Assembly: GCA_943787595.1 (NCBI GenBank)
Contig: CALSNA010000005.1
Span: 396,262-460,261 of the forward strand
From: an uncultured Pseudomonadales bacterium
Lineage (GTDB): Bacteria > Pseudomonadota > Gammaproteobacteria > Pseudomonadales > Balneatricaceae
Length of the DNA stretch: 64,000 bases
Direction: 5' to 3'
Positions 9,641 through 21,655 of the stretch are shown here, piece after piece; position 1 is the first letter of the stretch; the number at the start of each line of letters is the position of its first letter. The translations under genes and the position numbers were made by a program. Below the pieces are notes generated by a model. It was not told the origin of the DNA. It worked only from the letters and a program-made list of their open reading frames with translations, and did not search any database.

Positions 9641-9670
9641 AAAAAACGCATTCAATGGAATGCGTTTTTT
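9641..9670 (-). terminator. Rho-independent terminator after hupB
   Basis: A 13-bp perfect stem, aaaaaacgcattc (9641-9653) with its complement (9658-9670), and a 4-base loop. On the minus strand it reads as a hairpin ending in TTTTTT, about 80 bases after the hupB stop and before ppiD. It is symmetrical and so could act in both directions. It implies that ppiD has its own promoter. Confidence 0.85.
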
Positions 9671-9748
9671 AAACCAACGAGTGGTATCAATATATCGACA
9701 AAGTTAATGGCATTGTCGGATCTGCCGCCTGTCACTACCTGTGTAGAC

Positions 9749-10021
9749 TTAGTTAACTGATTCTTTTAAGGCTTTACCGGCTTTAAAAGCTGGTACGTTG
9801 GCTGCGCTAATCTCGATGGTAGCGCCAGTTTGAGGATTCCTACCAGTACGAGCTGAACGCGCTTTAACGGAAAAAGTCCCGAATCCAATCAGTGCGACTG
9901 ATTCACCATTTTTCAATGCCCCAGTTACCGCTTCAGTGAATGCTTCCAGAGCACGACCAGAAGCCGCTTTGGAAATGTCTGCTTTTGCCGCAATGGCATC
10001 AATCAGTTCTGATTTGTTCAC
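9749..10021 (-). CDS. hupB: DNA-binding protein HU, beta type
   Basis: 90 residues, full-length HU. A nucleoid-associated dimer that bends DNA. It starts [11 protein letters not shown] and carries the HU signature [21 protein letters not shown] (in parts at about residues 46-66), including the DNA-intercalating RNPQTG turn, and ends [11 protein letters not shown]. It lies between lon and ppiD as in most gammaproteobacteria, with a strong terminator downstream. Confidence 0.98.
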   Translation of the reverse strand: MNKSELIDAIAAKADISKAASGRALEAFTEAVTGALKNGESVALIGFGTFSVKARSARTGRNPQTGATIEISAANVPAFKAGKALKESVN

Positions 10022-10197
10022 TGTAATTCCCCTTTTTGATATTTGATTAGTAATTTCTTACAGAATAAAGATCAGGCGTAATCAAATTTTTTTGTAATAA
10101 ATTGTGGCTCTGCAGTCTGTGCATACATGCCAAATGATTTATACCAATATGGTCAAAGTGTTGTCAAGCAAGGCCTGTCATAATTTATATCCAGTAG

Positions 10198-12600
10198 CTA
10201 ATGCGTATTAACCAAGTCCTCAGCAGTTAATATTGAGCGTGAATTTTCAGCCAAAACTTGGCTTTCAGGAGCCATTTCTGGTTGATATTGTAAAGCCACA
10301 TTGAGTACTTCATCAATCCACTTGACTAACTTAATAGTTAAATCCGATTTAATGTTATCTGGAATTTCTGTTAAATCACGTTTGTTTTCCTGAGGAATAA
10401 TGACAGTTTTTATGCCGCTACGATGGGCAGCTAACAACTTTTCCTTGAGCCCTCCTATGGTCAAGACCTCTCCTCGCAAGGTAATCTCTCCAGTCATGGC
10501 CACATCAGCACGTACTGGAATGCCAGTCAATACTGAAACCAGTGCGGTACACATACCAATACCAGCACTAGGCCCATCTTTCGGTGTTGCACCTTCAGGC
10601 ACATGTATATGAATATCATTTTTTTCATGAAAGTCCTGGCTAATTCCAAAGCCTATCGCTCTGCCTCTGACCACTGTCAATGCAGCCTGGATAGATTCTT
10701 GCATAACATCGCCAAGCGACCCAGTCTTTACTAAACGACCTTTACCCGGTACCAGTGCAGATTCTATGGTAAGGATATCACCACCTACTTCAGTCCAAGC
10801 TAGCCCAGTTACATGACCAATTCGATCATCTGCATCAACTTGGCCAAAATTGAATCGCCTAACGCCAGAATATGGCTCCAAGTTATGAGTTTGGATTGAC
10901 TGTTTAACGAATGCTTTACTATCGCGCTGCGTTAATAAGCTCTGCTTTACTACCTTACGACATACCTTAGCAATTTCACGCTCCAGGTTTCGCACACCAG
11001 ATTCACGCGTGTAATAACGGATCAAATCCCGAATTGCATCGGTTTCAATCGATAATTCATTAGTATTCAAGCCATTGGCAACTAATTGTTTGGGAATGAG
11101 GTAACGGTTAGCAATATTAATTTTTTCATCTTCCATATAACCTGGAATACGAATCACTTCCATGCGATCCAACAAAGCACTGGGAATATTCATAGAGTTA
11201 GCGGTACAAACAAACATCACTTCCGATAGATCATAGTCTACTTCAAGATAGTGATCGTTAAACGTGTTATTTTGTTCAGGATCAAGCACTTCTAGCAAAG
11301 CCGATGCTGGATCACCACGATGATCCATACCCATTTTATCAATTTCATCCAGCAGAAATAACGCATTGCGAGCTCCACACTTAGCAATTTTCTGCATTAA
11401 TTTACCTGGCAAAGAACCAATATAGGTGCGTCGATGTCCACGGATTTCGGCTTCATCACGAACACCACCAAGTGCCATACGGATATATTTACGCCCAGTA
11501 GCTTTGGCAATGGATGCTCCTAATGAGGTTTTACCTACACCAGGTGGCCCTACCAAACAAAGTATGGAACCTTTGAGCCGTTTAACTCGCTGCTGGACCG
11601 CAAGATACTCAAGGATACGCTCTTTAACTTCAGATAAGCCATAATGATTCTCATTTAATACGGTCTCGGCATGACCCAAGTTATGCTTCAAACGGCTCTT
11701 TTTGCGCCATGGAATGGTTACCATCCAGTCAATATAACTGCGCACCACTGTTGCTTCTGCCGACATCGGCGACATCATTTTTAACTTATTGAATTCATTA
11801 ATAGTTTTATTACGAGCTTCTTTAGGCATGCCAGCCGCCTCGATCCTCGCCTGCAATTCATTCATATCATTGGGAACTGCCTCATCAATATCGCTCAGTT
11901 CTTTCTGGATTGCCTTCATCTGCTCATTCAGGTAATACTCACGCTGGCTTTTTTCCATCTGCTTTTTGACACGGCCTCGTATGCGTTTTTCAACCTTAAC
12001 CAGATCAATTTCACCTTCTATTCTAACCATCAGGTGCTCAAACCGCAGACTTAGATCAGTCATTTCCAGAATTTTCTGTTTTTCTTCCAGATTTAGGCTA
12101 ATCTGCCCAGCAATGGTATCAGCAAGGCGACTTGGCTCTTCAATACTGGTTATGGAAGACATGACCTCATCAGATACCTTTTTGCCCAAGGTCACATACT
12201 GCTGAAATTGAGCTAACAGTGTGTGTGTCAAAGCTTTACATTCACTCTCATTAAGTTCAACTTCTGCAACACTACGGATGTGTGCCATAGAAAATTTATC
12301 ATTTTCTTCAACACGATCAATGACTACTCGATCTTTACCTTCGACCAGCACTTTGACTGTCCCGTCAGGTAGTTTAAGCAATTGTAGAATGCGTGCTGAG
12401 GTGCCAATAGTAAATATATCCTTAACCTGTGGCTCATCCGTGCCGGCATTTTTTTGAGCTACCAAAACAATTGATTTTTCATTAACCATGGAAAATTCCA
12501 GGGCTTCTATGGACTTCTCCCTGCCAACAAATAGGGGGATCACCATATGTGGGTACACAACAACGTCCCGTAAGGGAATAAGAGGCAGTACTGTATGCAT
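10198..12600 (-). CDS. lon: ATP-dependent protease La (Lon)
   Basis: 800 residues. A cytoplasmic AAA+ serine protease that degrades misfolded and regulatory proteins. It has an N-terminal substrate-binding domain (LPLIPLRDVVVYPHM onward), a coiled-coil-rich middle with EKSQREYYLNEQMKAIQKEL, Walker A GPPGVGKTSLG (about residue 350), Walker B LFLLDEIDKMG, and a C-terminal protease domain with the catalytic Ser in PKDGPSAGIGM and the Lys in SGIKTVIIPQENKRD. Lon is a sigma-32 regulon member in E. coli; a weak candidate site lies upstream. Confidence 0.98.
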   Translation of the reverse strand: MHTVLPLIPLRDVVVYPHMVIPLFVGREKSIEALEFSMVNEKSIVLVAQKNAGTDEPQVKDIFTIGTSARILQLLKLPDGTVKVLVEGKDRVVIDRVEENDKFSMAHIRSVAEVELNESECKALTHTLLAQFQQYVTLGKKVSDEVMSSITSIEEPSRLADTIAGQISLNLEEKQKILEMTDLSLRFEHLMVRIEGEIDLVKVEKRIRGRVKKQMEKSQREYYLNEQMKAIQKELSDIDEAVPNDMNELQARIEAAGMPKEARNKTINEFNKLKMMSPMSAEATVVRSYIDWMVTIPWRKKSRLKHNLGHAETVLNENHYGLSEVKERILEYLAVQQRVKRLKGSILCLVGPPGVGKTSLGASIAKATGRKYIRMALGGVRDEAEIRGHRRTYIGSLPGKLMQKIAKCGARNALFLLDEIDKMGMDHRGDPASALLEVLDPEQNNTFNDHYLEVDYDLSEVMFVCTANSMNIPSALLDRMEVIRIPGYMEDEKINIANRYLIPKQLVANGLNTNELSIETDAIRDLIRYYTRESGVRNLEREIAKVCRKVVKQSLLTQRDSKAFVKQSIQTHNLEPYSGVRRFNFGQVDADDRIGHVTGLAWTEVGGDILTIESALVPGKGRLVKTGSLGDVMQESIQAALTVVRGRAIGFGISQDFHEKNDIHIHVPEGATPKDGPSAGIGMCTALVSVLTGIPVRADVAMTGEITLRGEVLTIGGLKEKLLAAHRSGIKTVIIPQENKRDLTEIPDNIKSDLTIKLVKWIDEVLNVALQYQPEMAPESQVLAENSRSILTAEDLVNTH

Positions 12601-12668
12601 AATTGACTCTTGTTAATAGGCGCCTGAACTGGTCTGCTGGTTTATCGTAAGTACTACTAAGGATAAAT

Positions 12669-12698
12669 CTATATCAATGGAATCACAAAATACACAAG
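12669..12698 (-). promoter_or_regulatory. Weak candidate heat-shock (sigma-32) promoter for lon
   Basis: On the minus strand CTTGTGT is followed, 11 bases later, by CCATTGAT. This loosely resembles the sigma-32 consensus CTTGAAA and CCCCATNT. It ends about 70 bases before the lon ATG. The -10 is degenerate, so this is only suggestive. Confidence 0.25.
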
Positions 12699-12803
12699 GT
12701 TCCGCATCAAAATTGTATAATGGCAACTGGCATTTAATTGACCCTTAAAAGTCGTGTTATCTATAACTGTTTAATCAGCACATTATTATATTAATGAAAG
12801 AAT

Positions 12804-14093
12804 TTATTCATCTGAAGCGGCTTGTGCGATTCCAGCTTCAGGGTTCTGGTAAATAATCAGCGGCTCACTATTGTCCTTGATATTTCGCTCGTCGACTACA
12901 ACTTTGGTGGCATGTTTCAAATCAGGTAGTTCATACATGGTTGGCAGCAAAACTGATTCCATGATGGACCGTAAACCCCGAGCTCCAGCTTTACGGTCCA
13001 TTGCTTTACGAGCCACAGCACTAAGCGCTTCCTTGCGAAAGTCGATTTCCACGCCTTCCATCTCAAATAGCTTAGAATATTGCTTAGTTAGAGAATTTTT
13101 TGGCTCTGTAAGAATTTTTACCAAGGCATCTTCATCCAGTTCCTCCAATGTAGCAACTACAGGAAGACGGCCTACAAATTCAGGAATCAAACCGTATTTT
13201 ACCAAGTCTTCAGCTTCAATGTGCTGCAATAGAACACCGACTGATTTCAGGTTACGTTTACTTATGACCTGAGCAGAAAAACCGATACTGCTTTTCTCGG
13301 ATCGATCCCGGATTACCTTGTCCAAACCAGCAAATGCACCACCACAAATAAATAAGACTCCTGAAGTATCCACTTGAAGGAATTCTTGTTGGGGGTGTTT
13401 ACGCCCACCTTGTGGAGGCACTGATGCTACTGTACCTTCAATTAACTTTAACAGCGCTTGCTGAACACCTTCGCCAGAAACATCACGAGTAATAGAAGGG
13501 TTATCCGATTTACGGGATATTTTATCAATTTCATCAATGTAAACAATACCTTGTTGTGCTTGCTCAACATCGTAGTCACATTTTTGCAACAATTTCTGGA
13601 TAATATTTTCAACATCTTCACCAACGTAACCAGCTTCAGTCAGCGTTGTAGCATCAGCAATAGCAAAAGGAACATTTAACAATCTGGCAAGTGTTTCTGC
13701 TAGCAGTGTCTTGCCACTGCCAGTTGGTCCAACTAACAGGATATTGCTCTTACCCAGTTCTACATCACCTTTATCACCAGTGTAATTAAGGCGCTTATAG
13801 TGATTATAAACAGCCACCGACAAAACCATTTTGGCTTTATCCTGACCAATTACATATTGGTCTAAAACTGACTGAATTTCCCGCGGAGTTGGCAGTTGGC
13901 CATCTTGCTGACTTGGTTTGCTCTCTAGTATTTCTTCATGAAGGATATCATTACAGAGATCGACACATTCATCACAAATAAATACTGATGGGCCAGCAAT
14001 TAACTTGCGGACATCATTTTGGCTCTTGCCACAAAAGGAGCAATGCAATGATTTATCAACCTTATTACCGGAGTCGCTTTGATTTGTGCTCAT
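12804..14093 (-). CDS. clpX: ATP-dependent Clp protease ATP-binding subunit ClpX
   Basis: 429 residues. An AAA+ unfoldase that feeds substrates into ClpP. An N-terminal zinc-binding domain has Cys18, Cys21, Cys40 and Cys43 (CSFC and CDEC). Walker [13 protein letters not shown], Walker [11 protein letters not shown], the [19 protein letters not shown] sensor region (in parts) and the ClpP-docking loop IGF (SSIGFSAQ) are present. It lies 125 bases downstream of clpP on the same strand, the standard arrangement. Confidence 0.98.
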   Translation of the reverse strand: MSTNQSDSGNKVDKSLHCSFCGKSQNDVRKLIAGPSVFICDECVDLCNDILHEEILESKPSQQDGQLPTPREIQSVLDQYVIGQDKAKMVLSVAVYNHYKRLNYTGDKGDVELGKSNILLVGPTGSGKTLLAETLARLLNVPFAIADATTLTEAGYVGEDVENIIQKLLQKCDYDVEQAQQGIVYIDEIDKISRKSDNPSITRDVSGEGVQQALLKLIEGTVASVPPQGGRKHPQQEFLQVDTSGVLFICGGAFAGLDKVIRDRSEKSSIGFSAQVISKRNLKSVGVLLQHIEAEDLVKYGLIPEFVGRLPVVATLEELDEDALVKILTEPKNSLTKQYSKLFEMEGVEIDFRKEALSAVARKAMDRKAGARGLRSIMESVLLPTMYELPDLKHATKVVVDERNIKDNSEPLIIYQNPEAGIAQAASDE

Positions 14094-14218
14094 TCAGATG
14101 ATCCAAAATCATTAATAAAATGACAGTTCAGACTAATAATAGTACCGGATGCATATAATTCAAGTGATGATATCATTGGATAGCCCAATCATAGGCTCAA
14201 CTAGAATTAGTGTGGATT

Positions 14219-14851
14219 TTAGACGGGCCGACTTTCCAATACTGAATCAATTAGCCCATACTGGGTGGCTTCAGAAGCAGTCATAAAGTTATCGCGATCC
14301 GTGTCTTGAACTATAGTAGCCAGTTCCTGGCCAGTATGAAGTGCTATCAGTTGGTTAAGTGTTGTACGTATTTTAAGTATCTCACGGGTATGGATCTCGA
14401 TATCGCTTGCTTGGCCTTGGTATCCACCGAGCGGTTGATGAATCATCATACGGGAGTGAGGCAAGCAATAACGCTTTCCTTTAGCTCCACCAGTCAATAA
14501 CAGTGCTCCCATACTCGCAGCTTGACCGATACACATAGTGCTTACATCTGGCTTAATAAATTGCATGGTGTCATAAATAGCCATACCGGCAGTGACTGAA
14601 CCACCTGGTGAATTTATATACAAGTGGATATCTTTTTCCGGGTTTTCCGCTTCAAGGAATAATAACTGTGCTACGACCAGATTAGCCATATGATCTTCGA
14701 CTTGTCCAATCATAAAAATTACCCGTTCTTTGAGCAAACGCGAGTAAATATCATAGGAACGTTCACCACGCGAAGTCTGTTCAATGACCATGGGAACTAG
14801 CGCATTCGTTATATCATTTGTCTTGGGTGATAATAAAATCGGAGAATTCAT
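14219..14851 (-). CDS. clpP: ATP-dependent Clp protease proteolytic subunit ClpP
   Basis: 210 residues. The 14-mer serine peptidase that pairs with ClpX. The catalytic triad is visible: Ser113 ([11 protein letters not shown]), His138 (SRMMIHQP) and Asp187 (DTDRDNFM). A short N-terminal extension before the conserved [20 protein letters not shown] corresponds to the propeptide region. It is transcribed with clpX and lies downstream of tig. Confidence 0.98.
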   Translation of the reverse strand: MNSPILLSPKTNDITNALVPMVIEQTSRGERSYDIYSRLLKERVIFMIGQVEDHMANLVVAQLLFLEAENPEKDIHLYINSPGGSVTAGMAIYDTMQFIKPDVSTMCIGQAASMGALLLTGGAKGKRYCLPHSRMMIHQPLGGYQGQASDIEIHTREILKIRTTLNQLIALHTGQELATIVQDTDRDNFMTASEATQYGLIDSVLESRPV

Positions 14852-15029
14852 ATATGATCCGCTCTATAAGCCAAAGAAATATCTTTAGTTGGTGAATTAC
14901 ACGCGCAAGTTATGTGAGTGACAGTTGTTGGTACAGTCAATAATTAGGGTAACAGATGCACATTAATTGATTCTGCTTTATTATTCAATTTCCAAAGTTA
15001 AACACATCAGGATGTTTAAATTCAAATCA

Positions 15030-16346
15030 CTAGCCATGATCTTGTTTTTCTAACTCAACTGCTGATTGATAATCCACCTCGATATCAGTAATGCTGGCTG
15101 CTGACAAAAGGTAACCAAGCACCTGATTTTCCAACACTAAGCTCTCAATCTGGGCCAGTTTTTCCTTGTTACCCATATAGTGGCCAATAAATTCTTGTGG
15201 TTCATCGTAGCCTTGAGCCATACTTTCCAGCAGTGCCCTAACCTTTTCAGGTGTAGCTTTGAGGGCATGAATTTTGATAATCTCAGTCACCAGCAAATTC
15301 ATCTTGACACGATGGATGGCCTGATCAGTGAATATTTCATCCGGCAAATTAGATGTATCCAATTTACCAGCAGAGCCACTAAATTGCTTGCTAGACTCTT
15401 GCTTCATGTGTTCTATTTCACTATCAATCAGTGTTTTAGGAGCATCAAATTGGTGTAACTTCAGATAGGCATCCAGAACCTGACGCTTTAGTTTGTTTGT
15501 AAGTGTTTGGCTCATTTCCCGAACCATATTGCCTTTAACTTCCTTGCGAAAACCTAGCTCACCTTTCTCCTTAGGGTTAAATAAGGCAAAAAATGCGTCA
15601 TCCAATTCAGGTGTCTCTGCTTCACTGACCTTATTTACCTTGATTGAGAATCGAGCTTGCTGGCCCTGCAAATGTTCGGCACCGTAATCCTCTGGAAAAA
15701 CAACCGTTATCTCTTTTTGATCACCAGCTTTCATGCCAATAATCCCTGCCTCAAAGCCTGTGATCATGCTGTTTGTTCCCAGCACTAAATCACGACCTTG
15801 GCCGGCCCCACCCTCAAAGGCTTCATCACCAATATAACCAGTAAAATCAATGTTTACTTGATCACCATTAACACTGGATCGATCCACTAAAAACCATTTA
15901 ACATGTTGCTTTTGCAACAAGGCAACCATATCATCTACGTCAGCATCCTGAACTGTCCCGAGTTGGCGCTCAACGGACAATGCAGCAGGTTCAACCAAGC
16001 TAATCTCAGGGTAGACTTCCACTACAGCAACATAACTGAAATCCTGCTCTGCGTCACTCTGATGTGGTTCAATGGATGGCATACTCGCTGGATTGATACC
16101 CGCTTCAGCGATCGCTTCAAAATAGCTGGCCTCAATTAACTCACCTATAATCTCTTGGCGAATACTCCCCCCGTAGCGTTTTTTGACCAAGCTAGCTGGC
16201 ACTTTACCTTTACGAAAACCATCAATACGAATTGTTTTCGCTGTCTGACGAACTTTTTTGTCTACAGCATTGTCAATGCGTTCGGATGGCAAACTTACAG
16301 TAACTCGCCGCTCCAAGATGGTAGTTGTTTCAACAGAAACTTGCAT
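15030..16346 (-). CDS. tig: Trigger factor
   Basis: 438 residues. A ribosome-associated chaperone and peptidyl-prolyl isomerase acting on nascent chains. The ribosome-binding signature GFRKGKVPASLVKKRYG is at about residues 44-60. An FKBP-type domain follows at about 155-245 (DQVNIDFTGYIGDEAFEGG, FPEDYGAEHL), then the helical C-terminal arms. It starts the minus-strand run tig-clpP-clpX-lon-hupB-ppiD. Confidence 0.97.
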   Translation of the reverse strand: MQVSVETTTILERRVTVSLPSERIDNAVDKKVRQTAKTIRIDGFRKGKVPASLVKKRYGGSIRQEIIGELIEASYFEAIAEAGINPASMPSIEPHQSDAEQDFSYVAVVEVYPEISLVEPAALSVERQLGTVQDADVDDMVALLQKQHVKWFLVDRSSVNGDQVNIDFTGYIGDEAFEGGAGQGRDLVLGTNSMITGFEAGIIGMKAGDQKEITVVFPEDYGAEHLQGQQARFSIKVNKVSEAETPELDDAFFALFNPKEKGELGFRKEVKGNMVREMSQTLTNKLKRQVLDAYLKLHQFDAPKTLIDSEIEHMKQESSKQFSGSAGKLDTSNLPDEIFTDQAIHRVKMNLLVTEIIKIHALKATPEKVRALLESMAQGYDEPQEFIGHYMGNKEKLAQIESLVLENQVLGYLLSAASITDIEVDYQSAVELEKQDHG

Positions 16347-17452
16347 TCAATTGCCCCATTGTTAATTACGATTGCGGATCATATCGCAAATGAAAAACAT
16401 AATTTATGAATTGATAGTGTACAAAGATTAATTAATAAAAAATTAGCTGCAAAATACTTTCTGAATATATTCCAATAACAATATCAGAACAATTTTGCAA
16501 AAAAATTTAGGATGAAGCAATGCAGTCTCACATGGCAACCATTCAGAGACGAGTTGAGCATCCAGGTCTCGCATTGCCAGGCCAAAGTTGGCTACTAATA
16601 AGTTTAGCCTGGCCATCCTTGGTCGTAAAAATGGGAACATAGCCTCAGTAGCTTACGATAACCTAATGAACGCATATTCCCTGGTGTGGCCCTTTTTGAA
16701 TTAATAAGGCGGCTCAGAGTTTACACATCACCACAACACAAATGCCAATGCACTGATGTAAAAACTTGCGATCATAGACGTTTAAATCGTTCTAACACTG
16801 ACACCATACATGATCATTCAACGGACATAAACTACTAAATATATAACCAGAGCACACAAAAAGGCATTCAAAAAATTAACCTTAAATTTTCCGCTATGAC
16901 CATCAAATAGTCAAGTAATTCGTGGTTAATGCATACATATTTAAGGGAACTCCCACAGGGCAAAGATCTATATGTATATGTAATTTAGCTAGAAGATTCA
17001 AAATGGCTGGTTAACCGCGCGACTGTACACAATACAAAAGGTAAGGACACCCCTCTTTGGGCTGGCAACTCTTAAAAACTGTCATTAGCCAGATAGAATA
17101 ACTTTTAATCACAACAACACTATACACATAAACAGCACACAGCCACCGGTTAGCTAAATATTAACCTTGCCATTGATGTGAGATGTAAACAATTTGCCAA
17201 CACTAAACCACTTAATGGTCATTCAATCAGAATCTGAAGCATTTTCTCAATTTACTTGAGTCGAGGCAGTGTATCGACACTTATTTTTCAGATAGAATGG
17301 TAAGTAATATCGCAGAAATAAAAAATATCAGTATTACTTTAATTACAGTTATGGTAAAAAATTAACTCATTTGAATTTCATTGCACAGTTAAAAATTCTT
17401 CAGTGGATATAACTTAAGCAATAATATTAACCTCCCAAATTTAGGTGAATCA
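16347..17452. other. Gene-free stretch between tig and pntA
   Basis: About 1.1 kb between divergently transcribed genes. It must hold the tig and pntA promoters, but I could not fix their boxes. No tRNA, no convincing ORF and no strong hairpin was seen. The short minus-strand ORF at about 16443-16640 has no recognisable features. Confidence 0.6.
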
Positions 17453-19006
17453 ATGCTAATCGGCATCCCTAAGGAACCTATGGCTGGCGAAACCCGTGTC
17501 GCCGCAACCCCGCAAACTGTTAGTCAACTCATTAAACTAGGCTTTAGTGTCACAGTAGAATCAGGTGCTGGGCTAGCTGCTAGTTTTAGTGACTTAGCTT
17601 ACGAACAAGCTGGTGCTACAGTCAGTAAAGGGTATCAGTCTGTCTATCAAAGTGAGTTGTTATTAAAGGTTAACCCATTACAGGAACATCTTCGTGCAGG
17701 CCAGTCTGAATTACAACTAGTAAACGATGGTGCCGCCATTATCAGCTTTATTGCGCCAGCTCAGCATGAAGCCCAGCTCAAACGCATGGCTGAGCGCCAG
17801 CTGACTGTCCTGTCAATGGAATCCGTGCCTCGTATTTCGCGTTCCCAGTCCATGGATGCACTCAGTTCTATGGCCAATATTGCAGGTTACCGTGCAGTCA
17901 TCGAAGCGGCTCATCACTTTGGCCGTTTTTTTGCTGGCCAGATTACTGCGGCCGGCAAAGTACCACCAGCTAAAGTACTGATTATTGGTGCTGGAGTAGC
18001 AGGATTGGCAGCCATTGGCGCTGCCGGCAGCTTAGGTGCTATTGTCAGAGCCTTTGACACTCGCCCTGAGGTAAAAGAACAGATTAATAGCATGGGTGCT
18101 GAGTTTCTGGAAGTAGATATTGAAGAGGAAAGTGGAACAGGTGATGGCTATGCAAAAGTAATGAGCAACGCTTTTATTGAAGCTGAAATGGCTTTATTTG
18201 CTGAACAGGCAAAAGATGTTGACATTATCATCACTACAGCCATGATACCCGGCAAACCAGCTCCAAAATTAATTACTGCTGACATGGTAGCAAGCATGAA
18301 ACCCGGCAGCGTAATCGTTGATCTGGCAGCCTTAGGTGGTGGCAACTGTGACCTAACGATTGTTGGCAATGTCAGCACCAGCGACAATGGCGTAACTGTC
18401 CTCGGCTACACCGACATGGCAGCTCGTCTGCCTGCCCAGGCTTCCCAGTTATATGGCAACAATTTGGTTAATCTATTGAAACTACTGTGCCCAAATCAAG
18501 ATGGCACATTAAATATCAATTTTGAAGATCAAATTATCCGTGGAGTGACTGTGACTCATGAAGGTGCAGTAACCTGGCCACCACCGGCCATCCAAGTATC
18601 AGCCACCTCGAAAGCCACAGCTAAACCAGCTGAAACAATGGCAAAACCAGCAAAACAAACCATGCCCAAACCAGTCAAGTATGGTCTGGGCCTAGCAGGG
18701 ATCGCTTTTACTACCTGGATTGCAGTATATGCACCAACAGAGTTTTTAACCCATTTTACAGTCTTCGTGCTGGCTTGTATTATTGGCTATTACGTGGTTT
18801 GGAATGTCAATCATGCCCTCCATACTCCCTTAATGAGTATCACCAATGCGATCTCCGGTATCATCGTAGTGGGAGCATTGTTGCAAGTCTCTGATGAAAT
18901 GAATCTAATTAGTATCATGGCGCTAGTGGCTATATTGATTTCCAGTATTAATATTGCAGGCGGCTTTTCCGTAACTAAACGTATGTTGAAAATGTTCCAA
19001 AAATAG
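17453..19006 (+). CDS. pntA: NAD(P) transhydrogenase subunit alpha
   Basis: 517 residues, the fused E. coli-type alpha subunit. With PntB it couples hydride transfer from NADH to NADP+ to proton entry across the inner membrane, supplying NADPH. It starts [20 protein letters not shown]. The NAD-binding domain contains [20 protein letters not shown] (about residues 178-197) and the mobile loop [20 protein letters not shown] (about residue 320). The C-terminal 120 or so residues hold four membrane segments. It lies nine bases before pntB. Confidence 0.97.
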   Translation: MLIGIPKEPMAGETRVAATPQTVSQLIKLGFSVTVESGAGLAASFSDLAYEQAGATVSKGYQSVYQSELLLKVNPLQEHLRAGQSELQLVNDGAAIISFIAPAQHEAQLKRMAERQLTVLSMESVPRISRSQSMDALSSMANIAGYRAVIEAAHHFGRFFAGQITAAGKVPPAKVLIIGAGVAGLAAIGAAGSLGAIVRAFDTRPEVKEQINSMGAEFLEVDIEEESGTGDGYAKVMSNAFIEAEMALFAEQAKDVDIIITTAMIPGKPAPKLITADMVASMKPGSVIVDLAALGGGNCDLTIVGNVSTSDNGVTVLGYTDMAARLPAQASQLYGNNLVNLLKLLCPNQDGTLNINFEDQIIRGVTVTHEGAVTWPPPAIQVSATSKATAKPAETMAKPAKQTMPKPVKYGLGLAGIAFTTWIAVYAPTEFLTHFTVFVLACIIGYYVVWNVNHALHTPLMSITNAISGIIVVGALLQVSDEMNLISIMALVAILISSINIAGGFSVTKRMLKMFQK

Positions 19007-19015
19007 GAGGCACAT

Positions 19016-20401
19016 ATGCAATATTCAATGGTTACAACAGCCTATATTATCGCTGCTGTGTTGTTTATTATGGCATTGGCTGGGCTAGCTCAACAGGAAT
19101 CAGCTAAGCGTGGCATATGGCTTGGCATGATTGGCATGATAATTGCCTTGGCTGCCACAATCTTGAGTCCCGAAGTAATCAAATTGAATACTGGACTAGG
19201 CTATATCATCGCCACCATGATCATTGGGTCGATAATTGGATTATGGGTAGCTCGACGGGTAGCAATGACAGAAATGCCTGAACTGGTAGCAATACTGCAT
19301 AGTTTTGTAGGCCTGGCTGCCGTTTGTGTGGGCTATAATAGTTACCTGTATCATCACGATCTAACCGGTATCATGCAACAAATCCATCTGGTGGAAGTGT
19401 TCCTTGGCATATTTATCGGTTCTGTAACCTTTACTGGTTCCGTAGTAGCCTTTGCAAAATTACGTGGCTTGATCGCATCCAAACCACTTAATCTACCTCA
19501 TCGCCATAAACTGAACTTGTTAGCTCTATTAATTAGCACAGTACTGATGGTGAACTTTGTGATGCAAGGTGGTAGTACCAATAACCTGCTAATTATGACT
19601 CTAATAGCCTTGGTATTTGGCTGGCATCTGGTTGCTTCCATTGGTGGTGCTGATATGCCGGTAGTGGTTTCCATGCTTAATTCCTATTCTGGCTGGGCCG
19701 CTGCTGCAGCAGGTTTCATGTTAGGAAATGACCTGCTAATTATAACCGGAGCACTGGTAGGTTCATCGGGAGCTATCCTTAGCTATATTATGTGCCGCGC
19801 CATGAATCGATCGTTCTTTGCGGTTATAGCCGGTGGCTTTGGTAATGATCCAGTCACTACTGAAACCGGGATAGAAGGTGAAATCATCACTACAACTGCT
19901 GAAGAAGTCGCTGCTATGCTAAGCAGTTCTAAACAAGTGATTATTACTCCCGGTTATGGGATGGCCGTAGCACAAGCCCAATATCCAGTACATGATATTA
20001 CCCAAAAGCTGCGCAGTCAGGGAGTCACCGTGCGATTTGGCATCCACCCGGTAGCAGGACGATTACCAGGACACATGAATGTATTGCTGGCAGAAGCAAA
20101 GGTCCCTTATGATATCGTTCTGGAAATGGATGAAATCAATGCAGATTTTGCCAGCACCGACACGGTATTGGTGATTGGCGCCAACGATACGGTTAATCCG
20201 GCAGCTAAGCAGGCTGGCAGCCCCATCGCTGGCATGCCCGTACTAGAAGTATGGGATGCAAAACGTATTATAGTATTTAAACGTGGTATGGCCTCTGGTT
20301 ATGCCGGCGTGCAAAACCCACTGTTCTTTATGGAGCATACCCGAATGCTATTTGGCGATGCTAAATCCAGTGTGGAAGAGATTGCCAAGCATCTGCGCTA
20401 G
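19016..20401 (+). CDS. pntB: NAD(P) transhydrogenase subunit beta
   Basis: 461 residues. The membrane domain (about residues 1-270, eight or nine hydrophobic segments) carries proton translocation, and the NADP-binding domain (about 290-461) shows [15 protein letters not shown] and [15 protein letters not shown] textbook AGGAGG ribosome-binding site lies just before ATG, between pntA and pntB. pgk follows after 30 bases, so the transhydrogenase and glycolytic genes may share a transcript. Confidence 0.97.
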   Translation: MQYSMVTTAYIIAAVLFIMALAGLAQQESAKRGIWLGMIGMIIALAATILSPEVIKLNTGLGYIIATMIIGSIIGLWVARRVAMTEMPELVAILHSFVGLAAVCVGYNSYLYHHDLTGIMQQIHLVEVFLGIFIGSVTFTGSVVAFAKLRGLIASKPLNLPHRHKLNLLALLISTVLMVNFVMQGGSTNNLLIMTLIALVFGWHLVASIGGADMPVVVSMLNSYSGWAAAAAGFMLGNDLLIITGALVGSSGAILSYIMCRAMNRSFFAVIAGGFGNDPVTTETGIEGEIITTTAEEVAAMLSSSKQVIITPGYGMAVAQAQYPVHDITQKLRSQGVTVRFGIHPVAGRLPGHMNVLLAEAKVPYDIVLEMDEINADFASTDTVLVIGANDTVNPAAKQAGSPIAGMPVLEVWDAKRIIVFKRGMASGYAGVQNPLFFMEHTRMLFGDAKSSVEEIAKHLR

Positions 20402-20434
20402 CAATACTAACAACGAGTATGGCAAAGGCTTATG

Positions 20435-21601
20435 ATGAGTGTTTTACATATGTCTAAACTTGATCTTGCCGGTCAGCGGGTGCTGATCCGGGAAGACTTA
20501 AATGCACCTCTCAAAGATGGGCAGGTAGCCGATGACACTCGACTCTGGGCAGCTTTGCCCACGATCAGTCGAGCCCTGGATAAAGGTGCCAGAGTCATGG
20601 TAATGTCCCACCTTGGCAGACCCATAGAAGGACAGTTTACAGAATATTTGTCACTTGCCCCAGTGGTTGCGTGGCTTGATCAACAACTCGACTGTAACGT
20701 CCAACTAAAGCACGACTGGTTGACTGGAGTCAATCCAATTGCAGGCGAAGTAGTAGTGCTGGAAAACTGCCGTTTCAATGTAGGTGAAAAGACCAACGAT
20801 GATGACCTGTCGCGACAAATAGCTAGCTTGTGCGACATTTATGTTAACGATGCCTTTGCCACAGCGCACCGGGCTCATGCCTCGACCCATGGCGTGGCAC
20901 ACTATGCACCTATAGCCTGTGCCGGACCATTAATGATAGCTGAGTTGGAAGCACTAAGCGAAGCCCTTTACAAGCCTGCCAAACCTCTGATAGCAGTGGT
21001 AGGAGGAGCCAAGATTTCCACCAAACTGTCTATATTGAAACAGCTTTCTGAACAGGTTGATCAGTTAATTGTGGGCGGTGGTATCGCCAATACTTTTCTG
21101 GCTGCCAGTGGCCAGCCAGTGGGGCAATCTCTACATGAACCCAATCTGGTAGATACCGCACGCTCACTTATGCAAAGAACCCATATACCCATTCCCGTTG
21201 ATGTAGTCACTGCCACTGGGCTAAGTGAAAGTGCTGTAGCCACGATCAAGGACCCTGGCATGGTCACTGACCATGATATGATCCTTGATGTAGGCCCAAA
21301 GACAGCACAACAAATAGCGAACCTTATCACTCAGGCAGGCACCATTATCTGGAATGGACCACTGGGCGTATTTGAGTTTGAACAGTTTGGACATGGCACC
21401 AAAGCATTGTCCCATGCAATTGCCACCAGCCACGCATTCTCCATAGCGGGTGGTGGTGATACATTGGCAGCAGTAAATCAATACGGTATACGTGACCAAG
21501 TGTCCTATATTTGCACCGGTGGTGGGGCTTTCCTCGAATTTATCGAAGGCAAGAAATTACCAGCCATAACGATACTTGAGCAGCGTGCCGCAGTATATTA
21601 A
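20435..21601 (+). CDS. pgk: Phosphoglycerate kinase
   Basis: 388 residues. It transfers phosphate between 1,3-bisphosphoglycerate and ADP in glycolysis and gluconeogenesis. Family motifs: [15 protein letters not shown] at the N-terminus (the usual Asp-Asn substrate site), [47 protein letters not shown] and the C-terminal [13 protein letters not shown]. Two adjacent ATGs (20432, 20435) are possible. It lies upstream of fba as in many gammaproteobacteria, but with pntAB rather than epd/gap before it. Confidence 0.97.
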   Translation: MSVLHMSKLDLAGQRVLIREDLNAPLKDGQVADDTRLWAALPTISRALDKGARVMVMSHLGRPIEGQFTEYLSLAPVVAWLDQQLDCNVQLKHDWLTGVNPIAGEVVVLENCRFNVGEKTNDDDLSRQIASLCDIYVNDAFATAHRAHASTHGVAHYAPIACAGPLMIAELEALSEALYKPAKPLIAVVGGAKISTKLSILKQLSEQVDQLIVGGGIANTFLAASGQPVGQSLHEPNLVDTARSLMQRTHIPIPVDVVTATGLSESAVATIKDPGMVTDHDMILDVGPKTAQQIANLITQAGTIIWNGPLGVFEFEQFGHGTKALSHAIATSHAFSIAGGGDTLAAVNQYGIRDQVSYICTGGGAFLEFIEGKKLPAITILEQRAAVY

Positions 21602-21655
21602 GAAAGATGCTTTAAGCACAATTTAAAATGTTATGTATGCGGAGAACCAGAAGAT

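Noticed and set aside
16443..16640. Minus-strand ORF upstream of tig
   Set aside because: No recognisable motif, no ribosome-binding site, low complexity; probably chance.
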